From an uncultured Solirubrobacteraceae bacterium (GTDB lineage: Bacteria; Actinomycetota; Thermoleophilia; Solirubrobacterales; Solirubrobacteraceae): a DNA stretch of 14,590 bases. The stretch covers positions 1 to 14,590 of the forward strand of contig CADCVT010000093.1 in the NCBI GenBank assembly GCA_902806215.1, read 5' to 3'. The notes under the pieces were generated by a model. The model had not been told where the DNA came from and did not search any database. It worked only from the letters and a program-made list of their open reading frames with translations. This document shows, piece by piece, positions 1 through 6,672 of the stretch (the stretch's first letter is position 1; every line of letters begins with the position of its first letter). The translations under genes and the position numbers were made by a program.

Positions 1-469
1 CGTCGGTGGCCTCCTGCTGCGACCGCGCGTACAGCTCGACGAGCAGGTGGACCACGATCTTGTCGTCCTCGTGCTTGTGGAATCGCACGTGGGTGAAGAA
101 CTCGCGCGTGCCGAAGTCGCCGAACGCGGCGTAGCTCAGGTGGTCGCCCGCGTCGGGCCCCGAGCAGCTCTCGACGTCGTCGGCCTCGACGGTCACGGTG
201 ACGCTCGCGACCCACGGCGTCCCGGCGATCATCCGCTCCCAGCGGTCCTCGATCGGGGTGACCCGGCCCTCGAGGAACCCGAGGTGCGGCTGGTCGTGCA
301 TGCAGTCCAGGCACTGCACGACCGCCTCCTGGAGCTCGTCGACCACCTCCGACCGCTCCCCGTTGGAAGGATCGATCTTGTGGATGCCCTCGTAGTGCAC
401 CTGCACCTCGAGGTCTTGCGACCAGCACCGGTAGCAGCGGAGCCAGGCAGGAGCGGTCTCGGTCGCCAT
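1..469 (-). CDS. Hypothetical protein with two CxxC pairs (partial, N-terminal 156 residues)
   Basis: The reverse strand is open from an ATG at 469 to the left edge (156 codons, no stop), so the C-terminus lies outside the window. The start is supported by a TAGACT box at 483-478, eight bases upstream, which fits a leaderless promoter. The protein begins MATETAPAWLRCYRCW and has Cys at residues 12, 15, 53 and 56 (CxxC about 37 residues before CLDC). That arrangement could hold one structural zinc ion in a zinc-ribbon-like fold. The rest is acidic and hydrophilic, with no signal peptide or membrane segment. I do not recognise the family. Its start codon overlaps the most upstream possible start of the divergent crotonase gene. 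The coding call is confident from the length of the open frame and amino-acid composition; the function is unknown and the zinc proposal is inference. Confidence 0.75.
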   Translation of the reverse strand, partial: MATETAPAWLRCYRCWSQDLEVQVHYEGIHKIDPSNGERSEVVDELQEAVVQCLDCMHDQPHLGFLEGRVTPIEDRWERMIAGTPWVASVTVTVEADDVESCSGPDAGDHLSYAAFGDFGTREFFTHVRFHKHEDDKIVVHLLVELYARSQQEATD

Positions 470-477
470 GCTGCGAA

Positions 478-483
478 AGTCTA
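478..483 (-). promoter_or_regulatory. Candidate -10 box TAGACT (leaderless) for the gene at 469
   Basis: TAGACT on the minus strand matches the actinobacterial TAnnnT -10 consensus. It ends eight bases before the ATG at 469, placing transcription start at or beside the start codon. On the plus strand the overlapping AAGTCT (477-482) is a weaker -10 candidate, with A at position 2 and T at position 6, six bases before the GTG at 489. The site may therefore fire in both directions. No -35 hexamer is evident. Confidence 0.4.
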
Positions 484-488
484 TGCGC

Positions 489-1328
489 GTGAGCACCGTC
501 CTCTACGAGTCGTCCTCCCGCGTGGCCACGCTGACCCTCAACCGCCCCGAGCGGCTCAACGCGATCACGCCCGCCCTGATCACCGATCTGCGCGCCGCGC
601 TCGAGCGTGCGTGGGCCGACGACGACGTCCACGCGATCCGCCTGCGGGGCGCCGGCCGGGGCTTCTGCGCCGGCTACGACATCGGCTGGGGCGCCGAGAT
701 GATGCAGGACGCCGAGGGCGACAAGCCCTGGGATCCCATCGCCGACTACCAGATGATGTCGCGCTTCGTCGACGCCTACATGGCCCTGTGGCGGTCCCCG
801 AAGCCGGTGATCGCGCAGGTGCACGGCTTCTGCGTCGGCGGCGGGACCGACTTCGCCCTGTGCAGCGATCTCATCGTCTGCGCAGAGGACTGCCGGATCG
901 GGTACCCGCCGGCTCGTGTCTGGGGCTCGCCGACCACGATGATGTGGACCTACCGCCTCGGCCTCGAGCGCTCCAAGCGCCTGCTGCTCACCGGCGACGC
1001 CCTCGACGGGCGGCGCGCGGCGGAGTGGGGCCTCGCGTCGGAGGCGGTCCCGGCGTCCGACCTCGACGAGGCGGCGCTCGCGCTGGCCGGGCGCGTGGCC
1101 CGTCTGCCGAAGAACCAGCTCCACATGATGAAGCTGCTCGTCAACCAGGTCATCGAGCAGATGGGGCTCTCGACGAACCAGCTCGTGGGAACGCTGCTCG
1201 ACGGCGCCGCGCGGCACACCCCCGAGGGCACGGCGTTCTCGCAGGCAGCGCTCGAGGACGTGCGCCAGACCGTGCGCGACCGCGACGCGCCGTTCGGCGA
1301 CTACGGCGAGGGGCCGAGGACCGCATGA
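489..1328 (+). CDS. Crotonase-fold (enoyl-CoA hydratase/isomerase family) protein
   Basis: A crotonase-superfamily protein of 279 residues from the GTG at 489. This start puts the first strand (VLYESSSRVATLTLNRPERL) at the usual position. In-frame ATGs at 468 and 483 are alternatives, but 468 would overlap the divergent gene's start. The first oxyanion-hole segment is at residues 54-64 (GAGRGFCAGYD) and the second at about 117-121 (GGGTD). The two catalytic glutamates of classical hydratase (Glu144 and Glu164 in the rat enzyme) align with Asp121 and with the PPA of IGYPPARVWG (137-146). Simple hydration of enoyl-CoA is therefore uncertain; an isomerase, hydrolase or other crotonase reaction is possible. 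The CoA-thioester substrate is inferred from the family. The stop overlaps the next gene's start (ATGA, 1325-1328), so the two are probably translationally coupled. Confidence 0.9.
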   Translation: MSTVLYESSSRVATLTLNRPERLNAITPALITDLRAALERAWADDDVHAIRLRGAGRGFCAGYDIGWGAEMMQDAEGDKPWDPIADYQMMSRFVDAYMALWRSPKPVIAQVHGFCVGGGTDFALCSDLIVCAEDCRIGYPPARVWGSPTTMMWTYRLGLERSKRLLLTGDALDGRRAAEWGLASEAVPASDLDEAALALAGRVARLPKNQLHMMKLLVNQVIEQMGLSTNQLVGTLLDGAARHTPEGTAFSQAALEDVRQTVRDRDAPFGDYGEGPRTA

Positions 1329-2587
1329 AGCCCCTCGGGGCGGTGCTCGCCGGCGGCCGCGGGTCGCGGCTCGGCGGCAAGAAGGCGACGGCGGAGCTGC
1401 GCGGGCGACCGCTGCTCGACTGGACGGTCGAGGCGCTGCGCCGCACGGTCGAGGACGTCGTCGTCATCGCCAAGGAGGCGACGCCGCTGCCGCCCACCGA
1501 CGCGCCGGTGTGGCGCTCCGAGCCGGCCGACTTCCACCCGCGGCACGGCATCGTGAGCGCGCTGCGCGGAGCCCGCGGCCGGCCGGTGGTCGTCGTCCCG
1601 GTCGACATGCCGCTCGTGCCCGAGGCGCTCATCGAGACGATGCTCGCGCTCGTCGACGACGGTGCGTCCGCGGCGATCCCCGAGGCCGGCGGGCACATCC
1701 ACCCGCTGTGCGCGGCCTACCACCCGTCGGCGCTCGCGCCGCTCGAGTCCGCCGGCCGCGACGAGCCGCTCAAGCGCACGCTGGACCGCCTCGGCGCCGC
1801 GGTCGTCTCGGCCGAGCACCTCGGCGGGCGCCTGCTCAACATCAACACGCCCGCCGACCTCGCGATCGCCGAGCGGATGCTCGACGAGCGCGTGCCGGTC
1901 AGCGAGGCGTGGGACGCGCACGCCGAGGACTGGATCGCCTGGGCGCGGTCGGCAGAGCACGACCACGTCTACTGGCTGTTCGCGCGCCCGCGGCTGCTCG
2001 AGCTGCTGCCCGAGCCCGGGCAGCTGACGCTCGACGTCGGCTGCGGCGAGGGGCGCCTGGCCCGCGAGCTGCAGGAGCTCGGGCACACGGTGCTCGGCGT
2101 CGACAGCTCGCCGCGGCTCGCCGAGGCCGCGCGAGCGGCGGACCCGCCGACGCAGGTGCTCGTGCGCAGCGTCGTCGACCTCCCGCTCGACGATGGCGTG
2201 GCGGACCTCGCGGTCGCGTGCATGTCGCTGCTGTGCTTCGAGGACCTCGACGCCTCGGTCGCCGAGATCGCTCGCGTCCTGCGCCCGGGCGGGAGCTTCT
2301 GCTTCGCGACGCTCCACCCGTCGAACTCGTCCGCGCAGGCCGGGGGCGGCAGCTACTTCGCCGAGACGCCGTTCGTCGACATCCGCGAGCGGCTGGGCCT
2401 GAGCATGACCTTCCACGACATCCACCGGCCGCTGTCGGCGATCACCGGAGCACTCGAGCGGGCGGGGCTGCTGCTCGAGACGCTGCGCGAGCCGCTCCCG
2501 GACGCCGACCACCTCGCGTCCCATCCCGAGGTGGCCCGCTGGCGCCGCGAGCCGTGCTTCCTGCACGGCCGCGCGGTCAAGCGCTAG
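1325..2587 (+). CDS. Fused MobA-like molybdenum cofactor guanylyltransferase and class I SAM methyltransferase
   Basis: One uninterrupted frame of 420 residues holds two complete-looking enzymes. Residues 1-188 are MobA-like: the nucleotide-binding loop LAGGRGSRLGGKKA (8-21), the metal-binding DMP (94-96) and the late NINTPADL (172-179). MobA joins GMP from GTP to molybdopterin, making the guanine dinucleotide cofactor. Residues about 193-420 are a Methyltransf_11-type methyltransferase, with SAM motif I LDVGCGEG (236-243), the ribose-binding acid Asp260, and VLRPGGSFCFATLHP (318-332) as the post-motif strand. Its methyl acceptor cannot be read from sequence. Only about five residues separate the domains; an in-frame GTG at 1892 (residue 190) could also start a free methyltransferase. 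It lies directly downstream of the crotonase gene (ATGA overlap). Its stop shares CTAG (2584-2587) with the convergent beta-propeller gene. MobA-family membership is strong; molybdopterin as substrate is supported only indirectly, by moaA at 5259-6248. Confidence 0.9.
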   Translation: MKPLGAVLAGGRGSRLGGKKATAELRGRPLLDWTVEALRRTVEDVVVIAKEATPLPPTDAPVWRSEPADFHPRHGIVSALRGARGRPVVVVPVDMPLVPEALIETMLALVDDGASAAIPEAGGHIHPLCAAYHPSALAPLESAGRDEPLKRTLDRLGAAVVSAEHLGGRLLNINTPADLAIAERMLDERVPVSEAWDAHAEDWIAWARSAEHDHVYWLFARPRLLELLPEPGQLTLDVGCGEGRLARELQELGHTVLGVDSSPRLAEAARAADPPTQVLVRSVVDLPLDDGVADLAVACMSLLCFEDLDASVAEIARVLRPGGSFCFATLHPSNSSAQAGGGSYFAETPFVDIRERLGLSMTFHDIHRPLSAITGALERAGLLLETLREPLPDADHLASHPEVARWRREPCFLHGRAVKR

Positions 2588-4446
2588 CGACGCAGCGGGA
2601 TGCGGCGCGCGCCGCAACGGCGGTTGAACTCATCCTGCACCCCGAAGCCGCGACGTGCGAGGCCCCGGACGCAGACCGCGATCACGTCCTTGCGGCCGAC
2701 GCGGCGGGGGATCCGGTAGACGACGCGCGCAGCGGCACCGTCGCGTCCCGAGCGCGCCGCCCGCGCCATGCCGAGACGCTCGTAGCGCCGTGCGTCTCGG
2801 CGTCCGAGGTAGACCACCATCGTGCGGCCGGCGGCACCGAGGTCGCGCGCGCCCGAGGCGCGCACGCGGACGCGGGCGAACCCGCGGCGGCGCGTCGCGC
2901 GGGGCCGGCCGAACGCGTACCGCGGGAACGCGCGCACCTCGAGCACGTTCGACGCCGCGCCGCCGGCGACCGCGCGATACCGCGTGTTGCGCGTCACGGC
3001 GGTGCGGCCCGTGAACACCGAGTCGGTGCCGGCGGTGGTCCGCCCGTTCGCCACCCACCGGCCGTAGGGGAAGCGGTCGGCCTGCCACTCGACCGGCGCG
3101 CCGCCGGTGCCGCGCAGCTCCGAGCCGACGGCCCCGGCGAATTCGACCGACCTTCCCGCGAGGACGGCGAACCCGTCGGCAGCGAGGTCAACGCCTCTCG
3201 GAGCGGGCCGCAGGAGGCTCCGGTGTGCGTAGACGTTCTCCCTGACCGACGTGAACACCAGGCCGCCGGCGACCGCGACCGCGTCGGGTGTCGTCTCCGA
3301 GGAGCCGCTGTGTGCGACCGAGGGCAGCTCGACCACCGTGCGGATCGCGCCCGTCCCGCGATCGAGGACGAGGATCGCGTACTCGCGGTGGACGAGGACG
3401 GTGCCCCCTGCGACCGCGATCCCGGGGTTCGTGCCGCTGCCCCCGCTTCTCCGCGGGTCGCGTGCCGTCCAGAGCACGCGCCCGCCGAGCGCTTCGCGCG
3501 CCGTGACGAGCCCGTCGTCTGCGGCGGTGTACTCGACGCCTCCCGCAATGGCGGGGTCGCGTCCGGCCGGATACTGCCCGGCCGATGCGCCGCTGTCGGC
3601 GAGCGATGCCTCGCGCGGCTCGTCGTTGCCGTAGCGGCCGAGCGGGTACACGACGCCGTCCGCTACGGCCGTGCCGCCGGTCTGGCAGTCGGTCGTGCCA
3701 CGCTGCCACAGCGAGCGGCCGTCGGCGAGGGCCAACGCCTCGGCGCCGCCGCAGCGGGTGGCGAAGAAGGCGCGGTCGCCGGCGATCGCCGCGGAGAAGT
3801 CGTCCGGACCCGTCAGGTCGCGCGCCCACTGCTGCCGGCCGTCGCTTGCGCGGACGCCGGCGATCTCGACCTTCGGCCCGGATCCGTCGGACAGCGAGAT
3901 GACGACGAGACCGTTGCCCGCGGTCAGGGCGCCCACGCTGCGGTTCTCGCCGAACTCGGTCCTCCAGGCGGGCTGTCCCGTGACGGCGTCGAGCGCGACG
4001 AGGTCGCCGGTCGACGTGTCGGTCGCGATCAGGCGCCCGGCTGCGTAGACCATCGGCAGTGTCGGTGACCACCGCGCCTGCCAGATCCTGCGGCCTGTGC
4101 CTGCATCGAGCGCGGTGGCAAGGCCGTCCCCGAGCGTGTGGACGCGTCCACCCGCAACGATCATCTGCTTCGGCGTCCCGGTCACGTCAGCGGTCCACAC
4201 CTGCTCGAGCGGCCCGAACACCGTGGTGTCGCCGGTCGTCCGCGTGTGTGCGGGGTTGCCGTCGAGGTTCCACTCGGCCTCGTCGCCGCCCACGGCCGCC
4301 GGGGGCGGGGGCGGCTTCTCGTCGGGTGGCGGCTCCTGCGAGGGCGGCGGCTGCAGCGGCGGGAGCGTGGGCACCTGCGCCGCGGCGCCCGCCGGAGCCA
4401 GCGCGACGAGGAGTCCGGCGACAGCGACCAGGAAGCGGGCTCGCAC
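2584..4446 (-). CDS. Secreted PQQ-like beta-propeller repeat protein
   Basis: A 620-residue exported protein. Residues 1-23 form a signal peptide (basic MRAR, hydrophobic core LVAVAGLLVALAPAG, AAA before Q24). A proline-rich linker follows (about 26-49), then a WNLDGNPAHTRT motif typical of the first blade of PQQ-like propellers. Repeated blades carry Ala-Leu-Asp-x-x-Thr-Gly-x-x-x-Trp signatures (LDAGTGRRIW, LDAVTGQPAW, VRASDGRQQW) to about residue 390. A probable Ig-like module follows (about 400-510) and then a very Arg-rich C-terminal domain with two late Cys. The propeller is a structural fold; I see no evidence that it binds PQQ or is a dehydrogenase. The start is GTG, supported by a TAGGCT box eight bases upstream. 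It is the last gene after moaA and the SDR (31-base gap) and may have its own promoter. Function is unknown: possibly extracellular scaffolding or sensing. Confidence 0.88.
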   Translation of the reverse strand: MRARFLVAVAGLLVALAPAGAAAQVPTLPPLQPPPSQEPPPDEKPPPPPAAVGGDEAEWNLDGNPAHTRTTGDTTVFGPLEQVWTADVTGTPKQMIVAGGRVHTLGDGLATALDAGTGRRIWQARWSPTLPMVYAAGRLIATDTSTGDLVALDAVTGQPAWRTEFGENRSVGALTAGNGLVVISLSDGSGPKVEIAGVRASDGRQQWARDLTGPDDFSAAIAGDRAFFATRCGGAEALALADGRSLWQRGTTDCQTGGTAVADGVVYPLGRYGNDEPREASLADSGASAGQYPAGRDPAIAGGVEYTAADDGLVTAREALGGRVLWTARDPRRSGGSGTNPGIAVAGGTVLVHREYAILVLDRGTGAIRTVVELPSVAHSGSSETTPDAVAVAGGLVFTSVRENVYAHRSLLRPAPRGVDLAADGFAVLAGRSVEFAGAVGSELRGTGGAPVEWQADRFPYGRWVANGRTTAGTDSVFTGRTAVTRNTRYRAVAGGAASNVLEVRAFPRYAFGRPRATRRRGFARVRVRASGARDLGAAGRTMVVYLGRRDARRYERLGMARAARSGRDGAAARVVYRIPRRVGRKDVIAVCVRGLARRGFGVQDEFNRRCGARRIPLRR

Positions 4447-4454
4447 CGGAGCGG

Positions 4455-4460
4455 AGCCTA
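4455..4460 (-). promoter_or_regulatory. Candidate leaderless -10 box TAGGCT for the beta-propeller gene
   Basis: TAGGCT on the minus strand ends eight bases before the GTG at 4446, in the 31-base gap after the SDR stop. It fits TAnnnT and supports GTG as the true start. A purine-rich GAGGAG (4466-4461) lies farther upstream, 14 bases from the GTG, too far for a good Shine-Dalgarno. Internal promoter inside an apparent operon; prediction only. Confidence 0.4.
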
Positions 4461-4477
4461 CTCCTCGTGCGGTCGGC

Positions 4478-5254
4478 TCAGGCCGAGGGGTCGTTGAGGA
4501 GGCGGCCTTCCATGCCTCCGGCGACCGTGATCACCTGGCCGGTCACGTGACCGGAGGCGGGGGAGGAGAGCCAGACGATCGCGCGGGCGATGTCCTCCGG
4601 TGTGGCGACCTTGCGCAGCGGCATCGTCGCGGTGATCGTGCTCAGCGTCTCGGGTGTCAACGCGTCCTCGGCCATCGGCGTCAGCGTCCAGCCGGGCGAG
4701 ACGACGTTGATGCGCGCGTTCGGCGCGTCGCGCACGACCTCGTTCTTCAGCGAGCGCGCGAGGCCGAACGCGATCGCGGCCTTCGCCGCCGCGTAGTCGG
4801 CGTGGCCGGCCTCGCCGAACTCGCCGGCGGTCGAGGCGACCATGACGAGCGCGCCGTCGCCCTGCTCGCGGACGTGGCGCAGGAACCCGCGGGCGGTCAG
4901 CATCGTCGCGGTGAGGTTCGCGCGGAGCGTCGCCTCCCAGCGCTCGAGCTCCATGTCGGCGACGGGCGTGTCGTCCGTCGGCCACACACCCGCGTTGGCG
5001 ACGCACACGTCGAGGCGGCCGAGGGCGTCGACGGCGGCGGGGATCAGCGCATCGGCCTCCTTCTCGACGCGCAGGTCGGCCTGGAGCGCGACGCCGCCGA
5101 TGTCGTCGGCGATCGCCTTGGCCGCCGTCACGTTGCGGTGGTAGTGCACGCCGACCCGGGCGCCCTCGGCGGCGAACGCGCGCGCCGTCGCCTCGCCGAT
5201 CCCTCCGGAGCCGCCGGTCACGAGGACGGCGGCGTGCTCGAGCCCGAGGTCCAT
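4478..5254 (-). CDS. Short-chain dehydrogenase/reductase (classical SDR)
   Basis: A classical SDR of 258 residues, the usual length. Visible are the NAD(P)-binding TGGSGGIG (13-20), NAG (87-89), the structural Asn113, the catalytic Ser141, and the YxxxK pair Tyr154 and Lys158, followed by the SPGWTLTPM segment and the late GHVTGQVITVAGGM. It should oxidise or reduce a hydroxyl/keto substrate with NAD(P)H. His38-Arg40 after strand 2 suggests NADPH preference (inference). The substrate is unknown; FabG-like 3-oxoacyl reductase is the common default but is not demonstrated. The ATG at 5254 starts four bases after the moaA stop, so the two are almost certainly co-transcribed. I see no molybdopterin-specific feature in it, so the link to moaA may be positional only. 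Confidence 0.93.
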   Translation of the reverse strand: MDLGLEHAAVLVTGGSGGIGEATARAFAAEGARVGVHYHRNVTAAKAIADDIGGVALQADLRVEKEADALIPAAVDALGRLDVCVANAGVWPTDDTPVADMELERWEATLRANLTATMLTARGFLRHVREQGDGALVMVASTAGEFGEAGHADYAAAKAAIAFGLARSLKNEVVRDAPNARINVVSPGWTLTPMAEDALTPETLSTITATMPLRKVATPEDIARAIVWLSSPASGHVTGQVITVAGGMEGRLLNDPSA

Positions 5255-5258
5255 TCGC

Positions 5259-6248
5259 CTATCCGCCGATGGCGGACATCGTCCGCAGCGGCTGCACGAA
5301 CCCGGGCTCGTTGACGTGGTGCTTGAGCTCCTTGCGCCACACCGCCTCGCGGATGATCCGCTCGAGGTCGTCGTCGCTCGCGCCCGTGCGCAGCGGCTCG
5401 CGCAGGTCGGTCTCGCCGACGCTGAACAGGCACGTGCGGAGCTTGCCGTCGGCGGTGATGCGGATGCGGTTGCAGTCGCCGCAGAACGGCTCTGAGAGCG
5501 GGTTGATGAAGCCGATCTTCCCCTGGCCGTCGGCGAACCGGTAGACCCGCGCGGTCGCGCTGGGCTCGCGCGGCATCGGCTCGAGCGGGAACACGGCGTG
5601 GATCGCCGCGCGCAGCTCGTCGCCGGGGAGGACCTTGTCGCGGTCCCAGTTGCGGTCGCCGTCGAGCGGCATGAACTCGATGAACCGCACCTCGTACGGA
5701 TGCTCGCGCGCGAACCGCGCGAACGGGAGCACCTCGTCCTCGGTGAACCCGCGCAGGGCGACGGCGTTGACCTTGATCGGGTGCGCCTCGGGGAACGCCG
5801 CGAGCGTCTCGAGGCCCCTGAGGACCTGCGGCAGCGAGTCGCGGCGGGTCATCTCGAAGAAGCGGTCGCGCTGCAGCGAGTCGATCGAGACGTTGAACCG
5901 GTTGACGCCGGCATCGACGAGGGCCTTCGCGTCGCGCTCGAGGAGGTAGCCGTTCGTGGTCACGGAGAGGTCGTCGACGAGCGGCGCGAGCATCGCGGCG
6001 AGGCTCGGGAAGTCCTTGCGCACGAGCGGCTCGCCGCCGGTCAGGCGCACGTCGCGGACGCCGAGCGACGCGAAGACCCCGACGAGGCGTTCGATCTCCT
6101 CGAACGTGAGGACGCCGGCGCGGTCGAGCCATGGGAGCCCCTCGGCGGGCATGCAGTACTGGCAGCGGAAGTTGCAGCGGTCGGTGACGGAGAGCCGCAG
6201 ATCGCCGATCGTCCTTCCGTGCCCGTCCCGCAGCTGGTCGCGCTCCAT
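5259..6248 (-). CDS. moaA: GTP 3',8-cyclase MoaA (radical SAM, molybdenum cofactor biosynthesis)
   Basis: Full-length MoaA, 329 residues. It catalyses the first molybdopterin step, converting GTP to 3',8-cyclo-7,8-dihydro-GTP in the cytoplasm. The N-terminal radical-SAM cluster ligands are Cys25, Cys29 and Cys32 (TDRCNFRCQYC), followed by GGEP (71-74). The C-terminal substrate-binding cluster is Cys256, Cys259 and Cys273 (FCGDCNR... RTCLF). The protein ends in the Gly-Gly tail (SAIGG) that MoaA needs for activity. The ATG at 6248 was chosen over longer frames because GRTIGDLRLSVTDRC sits at the family's usual distance from the N-terminus and a TACGCT box lies eight bases upstream. Its partner MoaC and the MPT synthase genes are not in the window. 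It heads the moaA-SDR-propeller run and is divergent from the lipoprotein gene across only 25 bases. Confidence 0.97.
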   Translation of the reverse strand: MERDQLRDGHGRTIGDLRLSVTDRCNFRCQYCMPAEGLPWLDRAGVLTFEEIERLVGVFASLGVRDVRLTGGEPLVRKDFPSLAAMLAPLVDDLSVTTNGYLLERDAKALVDAGVNRFNVSIDSLQRDRFFEMTRRDSLPQVLRGLETLAAFPEAHPIKVNAVALRGFTEDEVLPFARFAREHPYEVRFIEFMPLDGDRNWDRDKVLPGDELRAAIHAVFPLEPMPREPSATARVYRFADGQGKIGFINPLSEPFCGDCNRIRITADGKLRTCLFSVGETDLREPLRTGASDDDLERIIREAVWRKELKHHVNEPGFVQPLRTMSAIGG

Positions 6249-6256
6249 CCGAAGGC

Positions 6257-6262
6257 AGCGTA
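6257..6262 (-). promoter_or_regulatory. Candidate leaderless -10 box TACGCT for moaA
   Basis: TACGCT on the minus strand ends eight bases before the moaA ATG. It shares its TA base pairs with the plus-strand TACCCT of the divergent promoter (6261-6266). No room exists for an untranslated leader or a Moco riboswitch in the 25-base gap. Prediction from spacing and consensus only. Confidence 0.5.
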
Positions 6263-6266
6263 CCCT
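6261..6266 (+). promoter_or_regulatory. Candidate leaderless -10 box TACCCT for the lipoprotein-SDR pair
   Basis: TACCCT ends seven bases before the GTG at 6274, matching TAnnnT at leaderless spacing. The combined element AGCGTACCCT reads as a -10 box on both strands, so one site could drive moaA leftward and the lipoprotein rightward. Confidence 0.5.
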
Positions 6267-6273
6267 GCCCGCC

Positions 6274-6672
6274 GTGCCCGCCCCGCGCCATCTGACCACG
6301 CTCGTGCTCGTCTCCGCGATCGCCGCCTCCGGCTGCGGACGCGAGAGCGAGGAGGAGAAGGTCCGCGCCAAGCTCGACGAGTTCGCGTCGGCGACGGCGA
6401 AGAAGGACTACGACACGATCTGCGACGACGTCTTCTCCGAGAAGCTCGTCGAGCAGGTCAAGAGGACGCTGCCGTGCGAGGTCGCGCTGAAGCAGTCCGA
6501 CCTCGGCGCCGCGAAGTCGCCGAAGCTCGACATCAAGCGCATCCGCGTCGACGGCAAGCGCGCTACCGCCGACGTGACGAGCTCCGCCGCCAACCAGCGG
6601 CCGTCCAAGGACACCGTCCAGCTCGTGCAGGAAGCCGGCGGCTGGCGGATCATCGCGCTGAGCAGCAGCTGA
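6274..6672 (+). CDS. Small lipoprotein, NTF2-like/DUF4878-like
   Basis: A 132-residue predicted lipoprotein. The GTG at 6274 begins a short signal: basic PRH, hydrophobic TTLVLVSAIA, then lipobox ASGC with Cys21 as the lipidation site. The -3 residue is Ala rather than the preferred Leu, so the lipobox is slightly atypical. The mature part starts with charged ESEEEKVRAKLDEFASA and ends with GGWRIIALSSS. This layout, a helix bundle with a small curved sheet closing on a Trp-Arg strand, resembles the NTF2-like DUF4878 lipoproteins of actinobacteria (inferred from pattern). Two Cys (CDD and PCEV) in the mature part could pair outside the membrane. Longer upstream frames antisense to moaA were rejected. 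Its TGA overlaps the next ATG by one base (TGATG), so it is probably coupled to the SDR. The biochemical role is unknown. Confidence 0.82.
   Translation: MPAPRHLTTLVLVSAIAASGCGRESEEEKVRAKLDEFASATAKKDYDTICDDVFSEKLVEQVKRTLPCEVALKQSDLGAAKSPKLDIKRIRVDGKRATADVTSSAANQRPSKDTVQLVQEAGGWRIIALSSS

Noticed and set aside
1301..4068. Very long open frames on alternative strands and frames (for example minus 1301-2617 and plus 1510-4068).
   Set aside because: Their products are Arg/Ala/Pro-rich low-complexity, as expected for shadows in GC-rich DNA, and they lie over clear MobA-methyltransferase and propeller genes.
4138..4151. A perfect 14-base palindrome GTGGACGCGTCCAC.
   Set aside because: It lies inside the propeller coding sequence. 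About one such palindrome is expected by chance in a GC-rich window of this size, and no regulatory context exists.
2584..6248. A PQQ cofactor or peptide-maturation (RiPP) system, suggested by a radical SAM gene near a PQQ-like propeller.
   Set aside because: The radical SAM protein is plain MoaA with its C-terminal cluster and Gly-Gly tail. The propeller is a structural repeat, and no precursor peptide or PqqD-like gene is visible.
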